A stretch of 64,000 bases of DNA. Source: Flavobacterium hydrocarbonoxydans. Its GTDB lineage: Bacteria > Bacteroidota > Bacteroidia > Flavobacteriales > Flavobacteriaceae. The position numbers and the translations under genes were made by a program. Location: contig NZ_WSTB01000004.1 of the NCBI RefSeq assembly GCF_009789235.1, positions 186,001 through 250,000 on the forward strand, given 5' to 3'. Of the stretch, positions 9,290-19,697 are shown in pieces. Below the pieces are notes generated by a model. The model was not told the DNA's origin. It ran no database searches and saw only the letters and a list, made by a program, of their open reading frames with translations. Position 1 is the stretch's first letter. Each line of letters begins with the position of its first letter.

Positions 9290-10636
9290 ATGAAGAAATT
9301 TATTGAATCAATAAGTAATGTTTGGAAAATCGAAGAACTGAAAAACAGAATCCTAATTACATTAGGTTTGTTATTAGTATATCGTTTTGGAGCACACGTT
9401 ACGCTTCCTGGAATTGATGCAACTCAATTGACTGGTTTAGCGGGACAAACAGAAAAAGGTTTAGGGTCTATTCTAGACATGTTCACCGGAGGTGCTTTCT
9501 CTAAAGCTTCAGTTTTTGCTTTAGGTATCATGCCTTACATTTCTGCATCTATTGTTGTTCAGTTAATGGGAATTGCGATTCCTTATTTGCAAAAACTTCA
9601 AAATGATGGAGAGAGTGGTAGAAAAAAGATTAATCAAATTACACGTTGGTTGACTATTGCTATTACATTGGTTCAAGGTCCAACTTATATCTACAATTTA
9701 TACAGAACATTACCAAGCAATGCATTTTTGCTAGGGTTTAACTCTCCAGAGTTTTTATTTTCTTCTGTTATTATCTTAGTCTCAGGTACTATTTTTGCTA
9801 TGTGGCTTGGAGAAAAAATTACAGATAAAGGTATTGGAAATGGAATTTCATTATTGATTATGGTTGGTATCTTAGCTCGTTTACCGCAAGCTTTTATACA
9901 AGAATTTACAACCAGAGTTACGAATAACAACGGTGGACCGATGTTATTGGTTATTGAAATTATTGTATGGTTATTAGTTATCATTGCTTGTGTATTGCTT
10001 ACAATGGCAGTACGTAGAATTCCAGTACAGTACGCTCGTCGTACAACAACTGGAGATTACGAGCAAGATTTAGCAGGTGGTAATAGACAATGGATTCCGC
10101 TTAAGCTTAACGCTTCTGGGGTAATGCCAATCATTTTTGCTCAGGCAATTATGTTTATTCCTGCTGCTGTAGCTGGATTGTCTAAATCAGATGCATCACA
10201 ATCTATTGTTGGTACATTTAGTGATATGTTCGGTTTTTGGTATAATTTTGTTTTTGCAACTTTAATTATTGTATTTACATTCTTTTATACTGCAATCACT
10301 GTTCCTACTAACAAGATGGCCGATGATTTAAAAAGAAGTGGTGGTTTTATTCCGGGCGTTCGTCCAGGAGCTGAAACTTCTGACTTTTTAGATAAAGTGA
10401 TGTCTTTAATAACTTTCCCAGGATCTTTATTCCTTGCTTTGATTGCTGTGTTCCCAGCCATTGTTGTAAGTATTATGGATGTACAACAATCTTGGGCAAT
10501 GTTTTTTGGAGGTACCTCATTAATAATTATGGTTGGAGTTGCAATAGATACTATTCAACAAATCAATTCATACTTGTTAAATAAGCATTATGATGGTTTA
10601 ATGAAGACTGGTAAAAATAGAAAAGCAGTAGCTTAA
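9290..10636 (+). CDS. secY: Preprotein translocase subunit SecY
   Basis: Central channel of the Sec translocon in the inner membrane. The 448-residue product has about ten hydrophobic segments. The first follows [19 protein letters not shown], and the plug/TM2 region contains [34 protein letters not shown] is conserved in the middle, and the cytoplasmic loop [10 protein letters not shown] matches the SecA/ribosome-binding loop. The gene is followed directly by infA, with no adk or map gene between them. Confidence 0.97.
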   Translation: MKKFIESISNVWKIEELKNRILITLGLLLVYRFGAHVTLPGIDATQLTGLAGQTEKGLGSILDMFTGGAFSKASVFALGIMPYISASIVVQLMGIAIPYLQKLQNDGESGRKKINQITRWLTIAITLVQGPTYIYNLYRTLPSNAFLLGFNSPEFLFSSVIILVSGTIFAMWLGEKITDKGIGNGISLLIMVGILARLPQAFIQEFTTRVTNNNGGPMLLVIEIIVWLLVIIACVLLTMAVRRIPVQYARRTTTGDYEQDLAGGNRQWIPLKLNASGVMPIIFAQAIMFIPAAVAGLSKSDASQSIVGTFSDMFGFWYNFVFATLIIVFTFFYTAITVPTNKMADDLKRSGGFIPGVRPGAETSDFLDKVMSLITFPGSLFLALIAVFPAIVVSIMDVQQSWAMFFGGTSLIIMVGVAIDTIQQINSYLLNKHYDGLMKTGKNRKAVA

Positions 10637-10643
10637 TATATTT

Positions 10644-10859
10644 ATGGCAAAACAATCAGCAATAGAACAAGACGGATCAATCATTGAGGCATTGTCCAAT
10701 GCAATGTTCCGTGTAGAGTTAGAAAATGGACATATTGTAATAGCTCATATTTCTGGAAAAATGCGTATGCATTACATCAAATTATTACCTGGTGATAAAG
10801 TGAAACTAGAAATGAGCCCTTATGACTTGTCAAAAGCAAGAATTACTTATCGATATTAA
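10644..10859 (+). CDS. infA: Translation initiation factor IF-1
   Basis: Binds the 30S A site during initiation. The 71-residue OB-fold protein begins [20 protein letters not shown] and contains [19 protein letters not shown] and [19 protein letters not shown], all conserved in IF-1. It sits between secY (7 nt upstream) and rpmJ (12 nt downstream). Confidence 0.98.
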   Translation: MAKQSAIEQDGSIIEALSNAMFRVELENGHIVIAHISGKMRMHYIKLLPGDKVKLEMSPYDLSKARITYRY

Positions 10860-10871
10860 AGGATATTCACT

Positions 10872-10988
10872 ATGAAAGTTAGAGCATCAGTAAAAAAGAG
10901 AAGTCCCGAGTGCATCATTGTGCGTAGAAAAGGGAGATTGTACGTAATAAACAAAAAGAATCCTAGATTTAAACAAAGACAAGGATAA
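10872..10988 (+). CDS. rpmJ: 50S ribosomal protein L36, zinc-ligand-poor form
   Basis: ATG at 10872 opens a 38-codon gene whose product begins [20 protein letters not shown] and ends [11 protein letters not shown], unmistakably L36. Classical L36 binds zinc through three Cys and one His. Here the first ligand position is Ser (S11), only C14 remains, the third is replaced within VINKKNP, and the His is Phe (F33). The protein therefore cannot form the zinc ribbon. Similar C-minus L36 proteins are known in Bacteroidota. Confidence 0.95.
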   Translation: MKVRASVKKRSPECIIVRRKGRLYVINKKNPRFKQRQG

Positions 10989-10990
10989 TT

Positions 10991-11365
10991 ATGGCAAGAA
11001 TAGCAGGGGTAGATATCCCAAAAAATAAAAGAGGTGTTATAGCACTTACCTATATCTTTGGATTAGGAAGAAGTAGAGCAATTGAGATTTTAGAAAAAGC
11101 TCAAGTTAGCCAAGACAAAAAAGTTCAAGATTGGAATGATGACGAGATCGGAGCAATTCGTGATGCAGTTGGATTTTACAAAATTGAAGGAGAATTGCGT
11201 TCTGAAGTTTCTTTGAACATCAAACGTTTAATGGATATTGGATGTTACAGAGGTATCCGTCATAGATCTGGTCTTCCGTTAAGAGGACAAAGAACTAAAA
11301 ACAACTCTAGAACAAGAAAAGGTAAAAGAAAAACTGTTGCTAACAAGAAAAAAGCAACTAAATAA
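10991..11365 (+). CDS. rpsM: 30S ribosomal protein S13
   Basis: Small-subunit head protein contacting P-site tRNA and L5. The 124-residue product starts [20 protein letters not shown] and contains the helix-two-turn-helix [14 protein letters not shown]. The C-terminal signature [20 protein letters not shown] is followed by a basic tail. It is the first gene of the alpha-type segment, 2 nt after rpmJ. Confidence 0.98.
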   Translation: MARIAGVDIPKNKRGVIALTYIFGLGRSRAIEILEKAQVSQDKKVQDWNDDEIGAIRDAVGFYKIEGELRSEVSLNIKRLMDIGCYRGIRHRSGLPLRGQRTKNNSRTRKGKRKTVANKKKATK

Positions 11366-11373
11366 TAAGTAAT

Positions 11374-11757
11374 ATGGCTAAAGCAACTGCAAAAAAACGT
11401 AAAGTTATCGTTGAATCAACGGGTGAAGCTCATATTTCTGCCACTTTCAACAACATCATTATTTCTTTGACAAACAAGAAAGGTGAAGTTATTTCTTGGT
11501 CTTCAGCTGGTAAAATGGGTTTCAGAGGTTCTAAAAAGAACACTCCGTACGCAGCTCAAATGGCAGCAGAAGATTGTAGTAAAGTAGCTCTTGAGGCAGG
11601 ACTTAAAAAAGTTAAGGTTTATGTAAAAGGACCAGGAAACGGACGTGAGTCTGCTATCCGTTCTATTCATAACGGTGGAATTGAAGTTACAGAGATTATC
11701 GATGTTACTCCAATGCCACACAACGGATGTCGTCCTCCAAAGAGACGTAGAGTATAA
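11374..11757 (+). CDS. rpsK: 30S ribosomal protein S11
   Basis: Platform protein close to the decoding centre. The 127-residue product contains [40 protein letters not shown] and the conserved C-terminus [18 protein letters not shown]. It is followed by a 91-nt spacer holding a long stem-loop, not the usual few bases. Confidence 0.98.
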   Translation: MAKATAKKRKVIVESTGEAHISATFNNIIISLTNKKGEVISWSSAGKMGFRGSKKNTPYAAQMAAEDCSKVALEAGLKKVKVYVKGPGNGRESAIRSIHNGGIEVTEIIDVTPMPHNGCRPPKRRRV

Positions 11758-11776
11758 TAATTTATTCAAGTATAAC

Positions 11777-11831
11777 AAGGTAGAATAAACGATTATCGAA
11801 GGATATGACCTGAATTCATAATCTCTACCTT
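11777..11831 (+). promoter_or_regulatory. Candidate leader RNA structure upstream of rpsD
   Basis: Two nested complementary segments bracket this spacer. AAGGTAGA (11777-11784) pairs with TCTACCTT (11824-11831), and GATTAT (11791-11796) pairs with ATAATC (11818-11823). Together they form a 14-bp stem with a one-sided six-base bulge (ATAAAC) and a 21-nt apical loop containing GAAGGATATGACC. No T-run follows. The position directly before rpsD suggests feedback by S4, which binds mRNA leaders in E. coli and Bacillus; this is inference. Confidence 0.55.
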
Positions 11832-11848
11832 AAATTTAATTTTTAGAA

Positions 11849-12454
11849 ATGGCAAGATATACTGGTCCTAAAACTAGAATTGCTCGTAAATTTGGCGAAG
11901 CAATCTTCGGAGATGATAAATCTTTCGAAAAAAGAAATTACCCTCCTGGACAACACGGGATGGCTAAAAAAAGAGGTAAAAAATCTGAGTACGCTGTTCA
12001 GTTAATGGAAAAGCAAAAAGCTAAATATTCTTATGGAATTTTAGAAAAACAATTCAGAGGTTTATTCAAAAAAGCATCAGCTACTAAAGGTGTTACTGGT
12101 GAAGTTCTTTTACAATTATGTGAAGCAAGATTAGATAATGTTGTTTTTAGAATGGGAATTGCTCCATCTCGTAGAGGTGCAAGACAATTAGTTTCTCACA
12201 GACACATTACTGTAAATGGTGAAGTTGTAAATATTCCTTCTTACCACCTTAAGCCTGGTGATAAAGTTGCAGTTCGTGAAAAATCTAAATCTTTAGAAGC
12301 TATCGAACGTTCTTTATCAAATTCAAGTCATGTTTATGAATGGATTACTTGGAATCAAGATCTTAAAGAAGGAACTTTCGTTTCTGTACCTGCAAGATTA
12401 CAAATTCCAGAAAACATTAAAGAACAATTAATCGTAGAGTTGTACAACAAATAA
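11849..12454 (+). CDS. rpsD: 30S ribosomal protein S4
   Basis: Primary 16S rRNA-binding assembly initiator. The 201-residue product starts [20 protein letters not shown] and contains [20 protein letters not shown]. Its S4 RNA-binding domain carries [20 protein letters not shown] and the following [11 protein letters not shown]. It is of the zinc-free type, lacking the CxnC cluster seen near the N-terminus of some S4 proteins. S4 is a classical autoregulator, which makes the stem-loop just upstream notable. Confidence 0.98.
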   Translation: MARYTGPKTRIARKFGEAIFGDDKSFEKRNYPPGQHGMAKKRGKKSEYAVQLMEKQKAKYSYGILEKQFRGLFKKASATKGVTGEVLLQLCEARLDNVVFRMGIAPSRRGARQLVSHRHITVNGEVVNIPSYHLKPGDKVAVREKSKSLEAIERSLSNSSHVYEWITWNQDLKEGTFVSVPARLQIPENIKEQLIVELYNK

Positions 12455-12475
12455 TAATTGACTTAGTCGAAATTT

Positions 12476-13468
12476 ATGGCAATATTTAATTTTCAAAAGC
12501 CCGATAAAGTTATCATGATCGATTCAACCGATTTTGAAGGTAAATTCGAATTTAGACCTTTAGAACCTGGTTATGGATTGACAGTTGGTAATGCACTTAG
12601 AAGAGTTTTGCTTTCAGCATTAGAAGGTTATGCAATTACATCTGTTCGTATCGAAGGTGTAGATCATGAGTTTTCTACTATTTCAGGTGTTGTTGAAGAT
12701 GTTACCGAAATTATCCTTAATCTAAAACAAGTACGTTTCAAACGTCAAATTGAAGATATCGATAATGAAGCAGTTACAATTTCTGTTTCTGGTAAAGATC
12801 AACTAACAGCAGGTGATTTTCAAAAATTTATCTCAGGTTTCCAAGTTCTGAATCCAGACTTAGTTATCTGTAATTTAGATTCAAAAATCAAATTGAACTT
12901 CGATTTAACTATCGAAAAAGGTAGAGGATACGTTCCTGCTGAGGAGAACAAAAAACAAAATGCGGCAATTGGTACTATTTTTACAGACTCCATTTTTACT
13001 CCGGTAAAAAATGTAAAATATGCAATCGAAAACTTCCGTGTGGAGCAAAAAACAGATTACGAAAAATTAGTTTTTGAAATCAAAACTGATGGATCTATCA
13101 ATCCAAAAGACGCTCTTACTGAAGCTGCAAAAGTTTTAATTCACCACTTCATGTTATTTTCTGACGAAAGAATTACACTCGAGGCTGACGAAATTGCACA
13201 AACAGAATCGTATGATGAAGAGTCATTGCATATGAGACAATTGCTTAAAACTAAGCTTGTTGATATGGATTTATCTGTGAGAGCATTAAATTGCTTGAAA
13301 GCGGCTGAAGTTGATACACTTGGTGATTTAGTATCGTTCAATAAAAATGACCTAATGAAATTCCGTAATTTTGGAAAAAAATCTTTAACTGAACTAGATG
13401 AACTAGTAGCGGTTAAAAATTTAACTTTCGGAATGGATTTAGCTAAGTACAAACTAGATAAAGAATAA
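12476..13468 (+). CDS. rpoA: RNA polymerase alpha subunit
   Basis: Assembly platform of RNA polymerase. The 330-residue product has the N-terminal dimerisation domain, with [20 protein letters not shown] at about 27-46, and then a linker. The C-terminal helix-hairpin-helix domain contains [20 protein letters not shown] and [16 protein letters not shown]. Residues corresponding to the E. coli DNA-contacting Arg265, Asn268 and Lys298 regions are present. It is 21 nt after rpsD. Confidence 0.98.
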   Translation: MAIFNFQKPDKVIMIDSTDFEGKFEFRPLEPGYGLTVGNALRRVLLSALEGYAITSVRIEGVDHEFSTISGVVEDVTEIILNLKQVRFKRQIEDIDNEAVTISVSGKDQLTAGDFQKFISGFQVLNPDLVICNLDSKIKLNFDLTIEKGRGYVPAEENKKQNAAIGTIFTDSIFTPVKNVKYAIENFRVEQKTDYEKLVFEIKTDGSINPKDALTEAAKVLIHHFMLFSDERITLEADEIAQTESYDEESLHMRQLLKTKLVDMDLSVRALNCLKAAEVDTLGDLVSFNKNDLMKFRNFGKKSLTELDELVAVKNLTFGMDLAKYKLDKE

Positions 13469-13530
13469 ATAACTTCGTATTTTGCTCTCCAAAGAGGATT
13501 GTAGCAAGATGAAGGTTAAAAAAAAATGTC

Positions 13531-14022
13531 ATGAGACACGGAAAAAAATTCAATCACTTAAGCAGACAGACTGGACATAGAAAAGCTATGTTGGCTAATA
13601 TGGCTTGTTCTCTAATCGAGCACAAACGTATTAACACTACTGTTGCTAAGGCTAAAGCGCTTAAACAATTCGTTGAGCCTTTAATCACAAAATCAAAAGA
13701 AGATACGACTCACAATCGTCGTATTGTTTTTGCTTACTTACGTAGCAAATATGCGGTAACTGACTTGTTCAGAGACGTAGCTGCTAAAGTTGGAGACCGT
13801 CCAGGTGGATACACTCGTATCATTAAAGTTGGAAATCGTTTGGGAGATAATGCTGATATGGCAATGATCGAACTTGTAGATTTCAATGAACTTTACAATG
13901 GAGGTAAAAAAGAAGTTAAAAAAGCAAAAAGCCGTCGTGGTGGTAAAGCTAAAAAAGCTGAGGAGACTACTCCAGAAGCTCCTGCTGCTGAATCAGAATC
14001 GACTACTGAAGCTTCTGAATAA
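13531..14022 (+). CDS. rplQ: 50S ribosomal protein L17 with acidic C-terminal extension
   Basis: Large-subunit protein near the tunnel exit. Residues 1-121 are standard L17 ([52 protein letters not shown]). Residues 124-163 form a low-complexity tail, first lysine-rich ([20 protein letters not shown]), then acidic ([18 protein letters not shown]). E. coli L17 stops near residue 127, so the tail is an addition. It is the last gene before the operon terminator. Confidence 0.97.
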   Translation: MRHGKKFNHLSRQTGHRKAMLANMACSLIEHKRINTTVAKAKALKQFVEPLITKSKEDTTHNRRIVFAYLRSKYAVTDLFRDVAAKVGDRPGGYTRIIKVGNRLGDNADMAMIELVDFNELYNGGKKEVKKAKSRRGGKAKKAEETTPEAPAAESESTTEASE

Positions 14023-14052
14023 TTATGAAAGTAATGATTCTATAGAAATCAA

Positions 14053-14089
14053 GGATAGACTAATTTTTAGTTTATCCTTTTTTTTTGAT
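14053..14089 (+). terminator. Terminator of the ribosomal-protein operon
   Basis: Stem GGATAGACTAA (14053-14063) with TTAGTTTATCC (14067-14077), 11 pairs including one G-U, then a run of nine T (14078-14086). A classic intrinsic terminator 31 nt after the rplQ stop. Confidence 0.9.
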
Positions 14090-14168
14090 TTTTTTTAAAA
14101 TGAATTTCAAATTTTAACTTATTTCCTTTCCCGGGTTTTATTTTTATGAATGAAATTTTTAAAAAATC

Positions 14169-14199
14169 TTGGAAGCACTCTTTTAAAGAAGTAAATTTG
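14169..14199 (+). promoter_or_regulatory. Promoter of carA
   Basis: TTG at 14169-14171, a 20-nt spacer, then TAAATTTG at 14192-14199. It has the same geometry as the rplC and rpsH promoters. Expected start near 14205 leaves a leader of about 70 nt before the carA ATG. Confidence 0.75.
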
Positions 14200-14276
14200 C
14201 AAAATATTTAACTACAAATGAAATAGTTTAGGCCATTTTCATAAGACGATTAAAAAAAAACAATACAAATTTAAGA

Positions 14277-15395
14277 ATGAAATACACTACACGACAAAGC
14301 GCCATTTTATTACTAAGCGATGGAACTATTTTTCACGGAAAATCTATCGGTATTAGCGGTAAGACTTTTGGTGAGGTTTGTTTTAATACTGGAATGACAG
14401 GATATCAGGAGATTTTTACAGATCCTTCTTATTTTGGTCAAATTATGGTGGCTACGAATCCGCACATTGGAAATTATGGTGTTAACGATTTAGAAATTGA
14501 ATCAGATAGTATTAAGATTGCCGGATTGGTTTGTAAAAACTTTAGTTTTAATTACTCAAGAGAAGATGCTTCGGGAAGTTTAGAAGATTATTTTACAAAA
14601 CAAAATTTAATCTGTATTTCTGATGTTGATACGCGTGCGCTAGTGAGTTACATTCGTGACAACGGAGCAATGAATGCTGTTATTTGTACAGATGGAACTT
14701 CGATTGAAGATTTGAAAAAAGAACTGGCTAATGTGCCAAATATGGAAGGTTTAGAGTTGGCATCAAAAGTTTCAACTACTGAGCCTTATTTTTTTGGTGA
14801 TGAAAACGCTACTTACAAAATCTCAGCTTTAGATCTTGGAATTAAAAAGAATATATTAAGAAACCTTGCTAAAAGAGATTGTTACATAAAAGTATATCCA
14901 TACAATTCAACTTATAAGGATTTAGCTGAATTTAATCCAGATGGTTATTTCTTGTCAAACGGTCCTGGAGATCCAGATCCGCTTTTTGGTGCGATTGAAC
15001 TAGCTAAAGAAATTTTAGCAAATGACAAGCCTTTGTTCGGAATATGTTTAGGACATCAGGTAATTGCTTTGGCAAATGGTGTTCAGACTTATAAAATGTT
15101 TAACGGACACAGAGGTATTAATCACCCAGTAAAAAATCTTATTACAGGTAAAGGTGAAATTACGTCTCAAAACCACGGTTTCGCGGTAAACAAAGAAGCA
15201 TTAGATAATCACCCAGATCTTGAAATTACACACTTACATTTGAATGATGGAACTGTAGCGGGAATGCGTATGAAAAATAAAAACTGTTTTTCAGTGCAAT
15301 ACCATCCGGAAGCTAGTCCTGGACCACACGATTCGTCTTATTTATTCGATCAATTTGTTGAGAATATAAAAGGAGCTTCATCTAAAACGATGTAG
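14277..15395 (+). CDS. carA: Carbamoyl-phosphate synthase small subunit
   Basis: Glutaminase subunit that supplies ammonia to CarB for carbamoyl phosphate (arginine and pyrimidine synthesis). The 372-residue product has the N-terminal CPSase domain (ATNPHIGNYGVNDLE) and a class-I glutamine amidotransferase domain. The latter contains GICLGHQ with nucleophile C257 and YHPEASPGP with H343 and E345, a complete triad. carB is not in this window. The gene has its own promoter and a terminator at 15412-15450, so it is monocistronic. Confidence 0.96.
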   Translation: MKYTTRQSAILLLSDGTIFHGKSIGISGKTFGEVCFNTGMTGYQEIFTDPSYFGQIMVATNPHIGNYGVNDLEIESDSIKIAGLVCKNFSFNYSREDASGSLEDYFTKQNLICISDVDTRALVSYIRDNGAMNAVICTDGTSIEDLKKELANVPNMEGLELASKVSTTEPYFFGDENATYKISALDLGIKKNILRNLAKRDCYIKVYPYNSTYKDLAEFNPDGYFLSNGPGDPDPLFGAIELAKEILANDKPLFGICLGHQVIALANGVQTYKMFNGHRGINHPVKNLITGKGEITSQNHGFAVNKEALDNHPDLEITHLHLNDGTVAGMRMKNKNCFSVQYHPEASPGPHDSSYLFDQFVENIKGASSKTM

Positions 15396-15411
15396 TTAAT
15401 AAATAAAGGCC

Positions 15412-16791
<1,380 letters not shown>

Positions 16792-16816
16792 TTGTAAGAG
16801 TTATATTGTAGAATTA

Positions 16817-16847
16817 AACCATCCGTTTTTTCGGATGGTTTTTTTTT
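16817..16847 (+). terminator. Terminator of eno
   Basis: Perfect 9-bp stem AACCATCCG (16817-16825) with CGGATGGTT (16832-16840), loop of six T, then seven further T. Strong intrinsic terminator 25 nt after the eno stop. Confidence 0.92.
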
Positions 16848-16901
16848 GGAGTTTTAACAAATTCATAGCAGTATTCTTTTTTTAATTAGTCTTAAATTCC
16901 T

Positions 16902-16909
16902 TAGATTTG
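16902..16909 (+). promoter_or_regulatory. Putative -7 box of gltA
   Basis: TAGATTTG matches TAnnTTTG exactly and lies 38 nt before the gltA ATG. No clear TTG is present 20 nt upstream, so the -33 part is weak. Confidence 0.5.
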
Positions 16910-16946
16910 ATAAATTATTATTTAAAAGATTTATTTCCGATATATT

Positions 16947-18224
16947 ATGTCAAAAATAGCTACATTAGAAGTAGATGGTCAAAAAATTGAACTTCCGGTA
17001 ATTACAGGAAGCGAAAATGAGTCCGCTATCGATATTAACAAATTACGTGATTTAACTGGGATTATTACAATTGATCCAGGATATAAGAATTCTGGTTCTT
17101 GCAAAAGCGAAATCACTTTCTTAGACGGAGAATTAGGAATTCTTCGTTACAGAGGATACTCAATCGAAGATTTAGCTGAAAAAGCTGATTTTCTTGAAGT
17201 GTCTTATTTATTGATTTTTGGAGAATTGCCAACTGCTCAACAGTTAGAACAATTCGAAAATGATATTAAAAAACATTCTTTGGTAAACGAAGAAATGAAA
17301 AACATCATTGACGGTTTTCCAAAAACAGCTCACCCAATGGGTGTTTTATCTGCTTTGACAAGTGCTTTGACAGCATTTAACCCAAAAGCAGTAAATGTAG
17401 AAAACGAAAAAGAAATGTATGAGGCTATTTGCAAAACAATGGCTAAATTTCTTGTAATCGCTACATGGACTTATAGAAAATCTATGGGTTATCCATTAAA
17501 CTACTACGACAATACAAAAGGGTATGTAGAGAACTTTATGCAGTTAATGTTTCAATTGCCTACAGGTCCTTACGCATCAAACCCGGTTATTGTTGACGCA
17601 TTAGATAAATTATTTATTCTTCACGCTGATCACGAACAAAACTGTTCTACATCTACCGTAAGAATGGTGGGTTCTTCTCACGCTGGTTTATTTGCTTCTA
17701 TTTCTGCTGGAGTTTCTGCACTTTGGGGACCACTTCACGGAGGTGCAAATCAGGCCGTTCTTGAAATGCTTGAAGATATTAACAAAGATGGAGGTGATAC
17801 GGATAAATTTTTAGCTAAAGCTAAAGATAAAAACGATCCTTTCCGTTTAATGGGATTCGGACACAGAGTTTATAAAAACTTCGATCCAAGAGCAAAAATC
17901 ATCAAAAAAGCCGCTAAAGAAGTTTTGGAAACTTTAGGTGTTGAAGATCCGATTTTAGAAATTGCTAAAAAATTAGAATCAGCTGCTCTTGAAGATGAGT
18001 ATTTCAAAGCAAGAAATTTATATCCAAACGTAGATTTCTATTCTGGAATTATTTACAGAGCATTAGGGATTCCAACAGATATGTTTACCGTAATGTTTGC
18101 TATCGGAAGATTACCAGGCTGGATTGCACAATGGAAAGAAATGCGTGAAAACAAAGAACCGATCGGAAGACCTAGACAAATTTATACAGGACATCCTTTA
18201 CGAGACTTTAAGTCTAACAAATAA
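16947..18224 (+). CDS. gltA: Citrate synthase, type II
   Basis: Condenses acetyl-CoA and oxaloacetate to citrate, the entry step of the TCA cycle. The 425-residue product has the small N-terminal beta domain (ATLEVDGQKIELPVITGSE) found in hexameric NADH-sensitive enzymes. The active-site segments are HADHEQNCSTSTVRMVGSSH, GPLHGGANQAVLEML and GFGHRVYKNFDPRAK, supplying the catalytic histidines. The following Asp lies in the YPNVDFYSG segment. It is monocistronic, with promoter box and terminator visible. Confidence 0.97.
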   Translation: MSKIATLEVDGQKIELPVITGSENESAIDINKLRDLTGIITIDPGYKNSGSCKSEITFLDGELGILRYRGYSIEDLAEKADFLEVSYLLIFGELPTAQQLEQFENDIKKHSLVNEEMKNIIDGFPKTAHPMGVLSALTSALTAFNPKAVNVENEKEMYEAICKTMAKFLVIATWTYRKSMGYPLNYYDNTKGYVENFMQLMFQLPTGPYASNPVIVDALDKLFILHADHEQNCSTSTVRMVGSSHAGLFASISAGVSALWGPLHGGANQAVLEMLEDINKDGGDTDKFLAKAKDKNDPFRLMGFGHRVYKNFDPRAKIIKKAAKEVLETLGVEDPILEIAKKLESAALEDEYFKARNLYPNVDFYSGIIYRALGIPTDMFTVMFAIGRLPGWIAQWKEMRENKEPIGRPRQIYTGHPLRDFKSNK

Positions 18225-18233
18225 AATCACTAG

Positions 18234-18264
18234 AAAGCTTCACATAACTGTGAAGCTTTTTTTT
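18234..18264 (+). terminator. Terminator of gltA
   Basis: Perfect 10-bp stem AAAGCTTCAC (18234-18243) with GTGAAGCTTT (18250-18259), loop ATAACT, followed by a T-run. The T-run merges directly into the -7 box of the next gene. Confidence 0.9.
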
Positions 18265-18271
18265 ATCTTTG
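18264..18271 (+). promoter_or_regulatory. Putative -7 box of the first amidinotransferase-family gene
   Basis: TATCTTTG matches TAnnTTTG and begins at the last T of the gltA terminator, 20 nt before the ATG at 18291. The gltA terminator hairpin occupies the position of the -33 region, and no TTG is seen there. Confidence 0.5.
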
Positions 18272-18290
18272 CCCAAAATCTAATACTATT

Positions 18291-19205
18291 ATGTTGCAAT
18301 TAAATATAAAGAACGAAACGTCAAGACTGCGGGCAGTGGTTTTGGGTTCTGCCGTTCATAATGGGCCAACTCCTTCTGTAGATGAAGCCTATGATCCCAA
18401 ATCGTTGGAGCATATTAAAGCAGGAACTTATCCTGTCGAAAAAGATATGGTTGCTGAAATGGAGGCTTTTAGTGCTGTTTTTCAAAAATACGATGTACAA
18501 GTTTTTCGTCCGGAAATGATCGAGAATTACAATCAGATTTTTGCCAGAGATATTGGTTTTGTAATTGATGACACTTTCGTGAAATCGAATATCTTGCCAG
18601 ACAGAGAACGCGAATTAGACGCTATTCAATATGTAATAGATCAGATTGATCCTCTAAAAGTGGTTCGTCCACCAGAAGAAGTTCATATCGAAGGCGGTGA
18701 TGTGATGTTGTGGAATGACCATATTTTTATTGGGACCTATAAAGGAAGCGATTATAAAGATTACATCACGGCCAGAACCAATATGCAAGGTGTGAATTAC
18801 ATCAAAGAATTGTTCCCTAACAAAATTGTCAAAGAATTTGATTTGGTTAAATCAAAATTAGAAGCTCGTGATAACGCTTTGCACTTAGATTGCTGTTTTC
18901 AACCCGTAGGAAAAGACAAAGGAATTATTTATAAAAGAGGTTTTCGCGAAGAGGCAGATTATTTGTATTTGGTCAATCTTTTCGGAAAAGAAAATCTATT
19001 TCATATCGAAAGAAACGAAATGTATCACATGTTTTCGAATATATTTTCGATAGATACCAATGTGTTAGTTTCTGAGAAAAATTTCACAAGATTAAACAAT
19101 TGGTTACGTGCAAAAGGTTTTACAGTAGAAGAAATTCCTTATGCCGAAATAGCCAAACAAGAAGGTTTGTTGAGATGTTCAACACTTCCATTGATTAGAG
19201 ATTAA
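18291..19205 (+). CDS. Amidinotransferase / arginine deiminase superfamily hydrolase
   Basis: Member of the guanidino-group-modifying superfamily (arginine deiminase, dimethylarginine dimethylaminohydrolase, glycine amidinotransferase). The 304-residue single-domain beta-propeller protein carries PPEEVHIEGGDVML (acidic substrate-binding pair), NALHLDCCF with active-site H198, and LLRCSTLPLIR with nucleophile C296. The triad appears complete, so an active hydrolase or transferase is likely. The substrate (arginine, methylated arginine, citrulline) cannot be read from sequence. A CtlX-like relative follows after the inserted four-helix gene, suggesting related guanidine or ureido catabolism. 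Confidence 0.85.
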   Translation: MLQLNIKNETSRLRAVVLGSAVHNGPTPSVDEAYDPKSLEHIKAGTYPVEKDMVAEMEAFSAVFQKYDVQVFRPEMIENYNQIFARDIGFVIDDTFVKSNILPDRERELDAIQYVIDQIDPLKVVRPPEEVHIEGGDVMLWNDHIFIGTYKGSDYKDYITARTNMQGVNYIKELFPNKIVKEFDLVKSKLEARDNALHLDCCFQPVGKDKGIIYKRGFREEADYLYLVNLFGKENLFHIERNEMYHMFSNIFSIDTNVLVSEKNFTRLNNWLRAKGFTVEEIPYAEIAKQEGLLRCSTLPLIRD

Positions 19206-19210
19206 GAAAA

Positions 19211-19244
19211 GTTGTGAGTTTTGGGTTGTGAGTTATGAGTTTTG
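19211..19244. repeat. Left inverted repeat flanking the four-helix-bundle gene
   Basis: GT-rich block made of GTTGTGAGTTTTG and GGTTGTGAGTTATGAGTTTTG. It has an imperfect inverted partner at 19665-19697, on the other side of the short gene at 19273-19641. Its base composition (no C, rich in G and T) is unlike the neighbouring DNA. Confidence 0.6.
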
Positions 19245-19272
19245 AAATGCGGATAAATATGAAGATGAATTA

Positions 19273-19641
19273 ATGAAGAGTTATAGAGATTTAGATGTTT
19301 ACAAAATTGGATTAGAATTGTTTTATAAGGTTCATCCATCATCATTAAAACTGCCCAAATACGAATTGTATGAGCTCGGAAGCCAAATAAGAAGATCTTC
19401 AGATTCGGTAGTTTCAAATATAATTGAAGGTTATGGAAGGAGAAGATATAAAGCAGATTTCGTAAAATTCCTAGTTTACTCACATTCAAGTTGTCTCGAA
19501 ACAATTGGCCATTTAGAAAAAATAGCAAAACTTTATCCAGATTGCTTTGCTGATATGGATGAATTAATAAATAATTATGAAGGGTTAGGAGGTAAAATAT
19601 TTAATTTTATAAAATACGTAGAAGAGAATTGGAAAAACTGA
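19273..19641 (+). CDS. Four-helix-bundle protein (23S rRNA intervening-sequence protein family)
   Basis: The 122-residue all-alpha protein matches the S23/four-helix-bundle family. Its hallmarks are YRDLDVYKIGLELFYKV at the N-terminus, ELGSQIRRSSDSVVSNIIEG in the second helix, and EGYGRRRYKADFVKFLVYS in the third. These genes were first noted inside 23S rRNA intervening sequences but are common as stand-alone copies in Bacteroidota. Their function is unknown. Here the gene separates two amidinotransferase-family genes and is bounded by imperfect inverted GTTGTGAGTT-type repeats, which suggests it arrived as a unit. No transposase is present. Confidence 0.85.
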   Translation: MKSYRDLDVYKIGLELFYKVHPSSLKLPKYELYELGSQIRRSSDSVVSNIIEGYGRRRYKADFVKFLVYSHSSCLETIGHLEKIAKLYPDCFADMDELINNYEGLGGKIFNFIKYVEENWKN

Positions 19642-19664
19642 TTTGATTTAATCGGAATTAATTT

Positions 19665-19697
19665 AAAACTCACAACGCATAACTCAGATCCCACAAC
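19665..19697. repeat. Right inverted repeat flanking the four-helix-bundle gene
   Basis: AAAACTCACAACGCATAACTCAG followed by ATCCCACAAC. Its reverse complement contains GTTGTG, GAGTTATG and GTTGTGAGTTTT, the same words found in the left repeat at 19211-19244. It ends 10 nt before the ctlX ATG. Confidence 0.6.

Noticed and set aside
13886..14098. 70-codon frame overlapping the end of rplQ
   Set aside because: A +1-frame shadow of the lysine-rich rplQ tail that runs through the operon terminator; no family resemblance.
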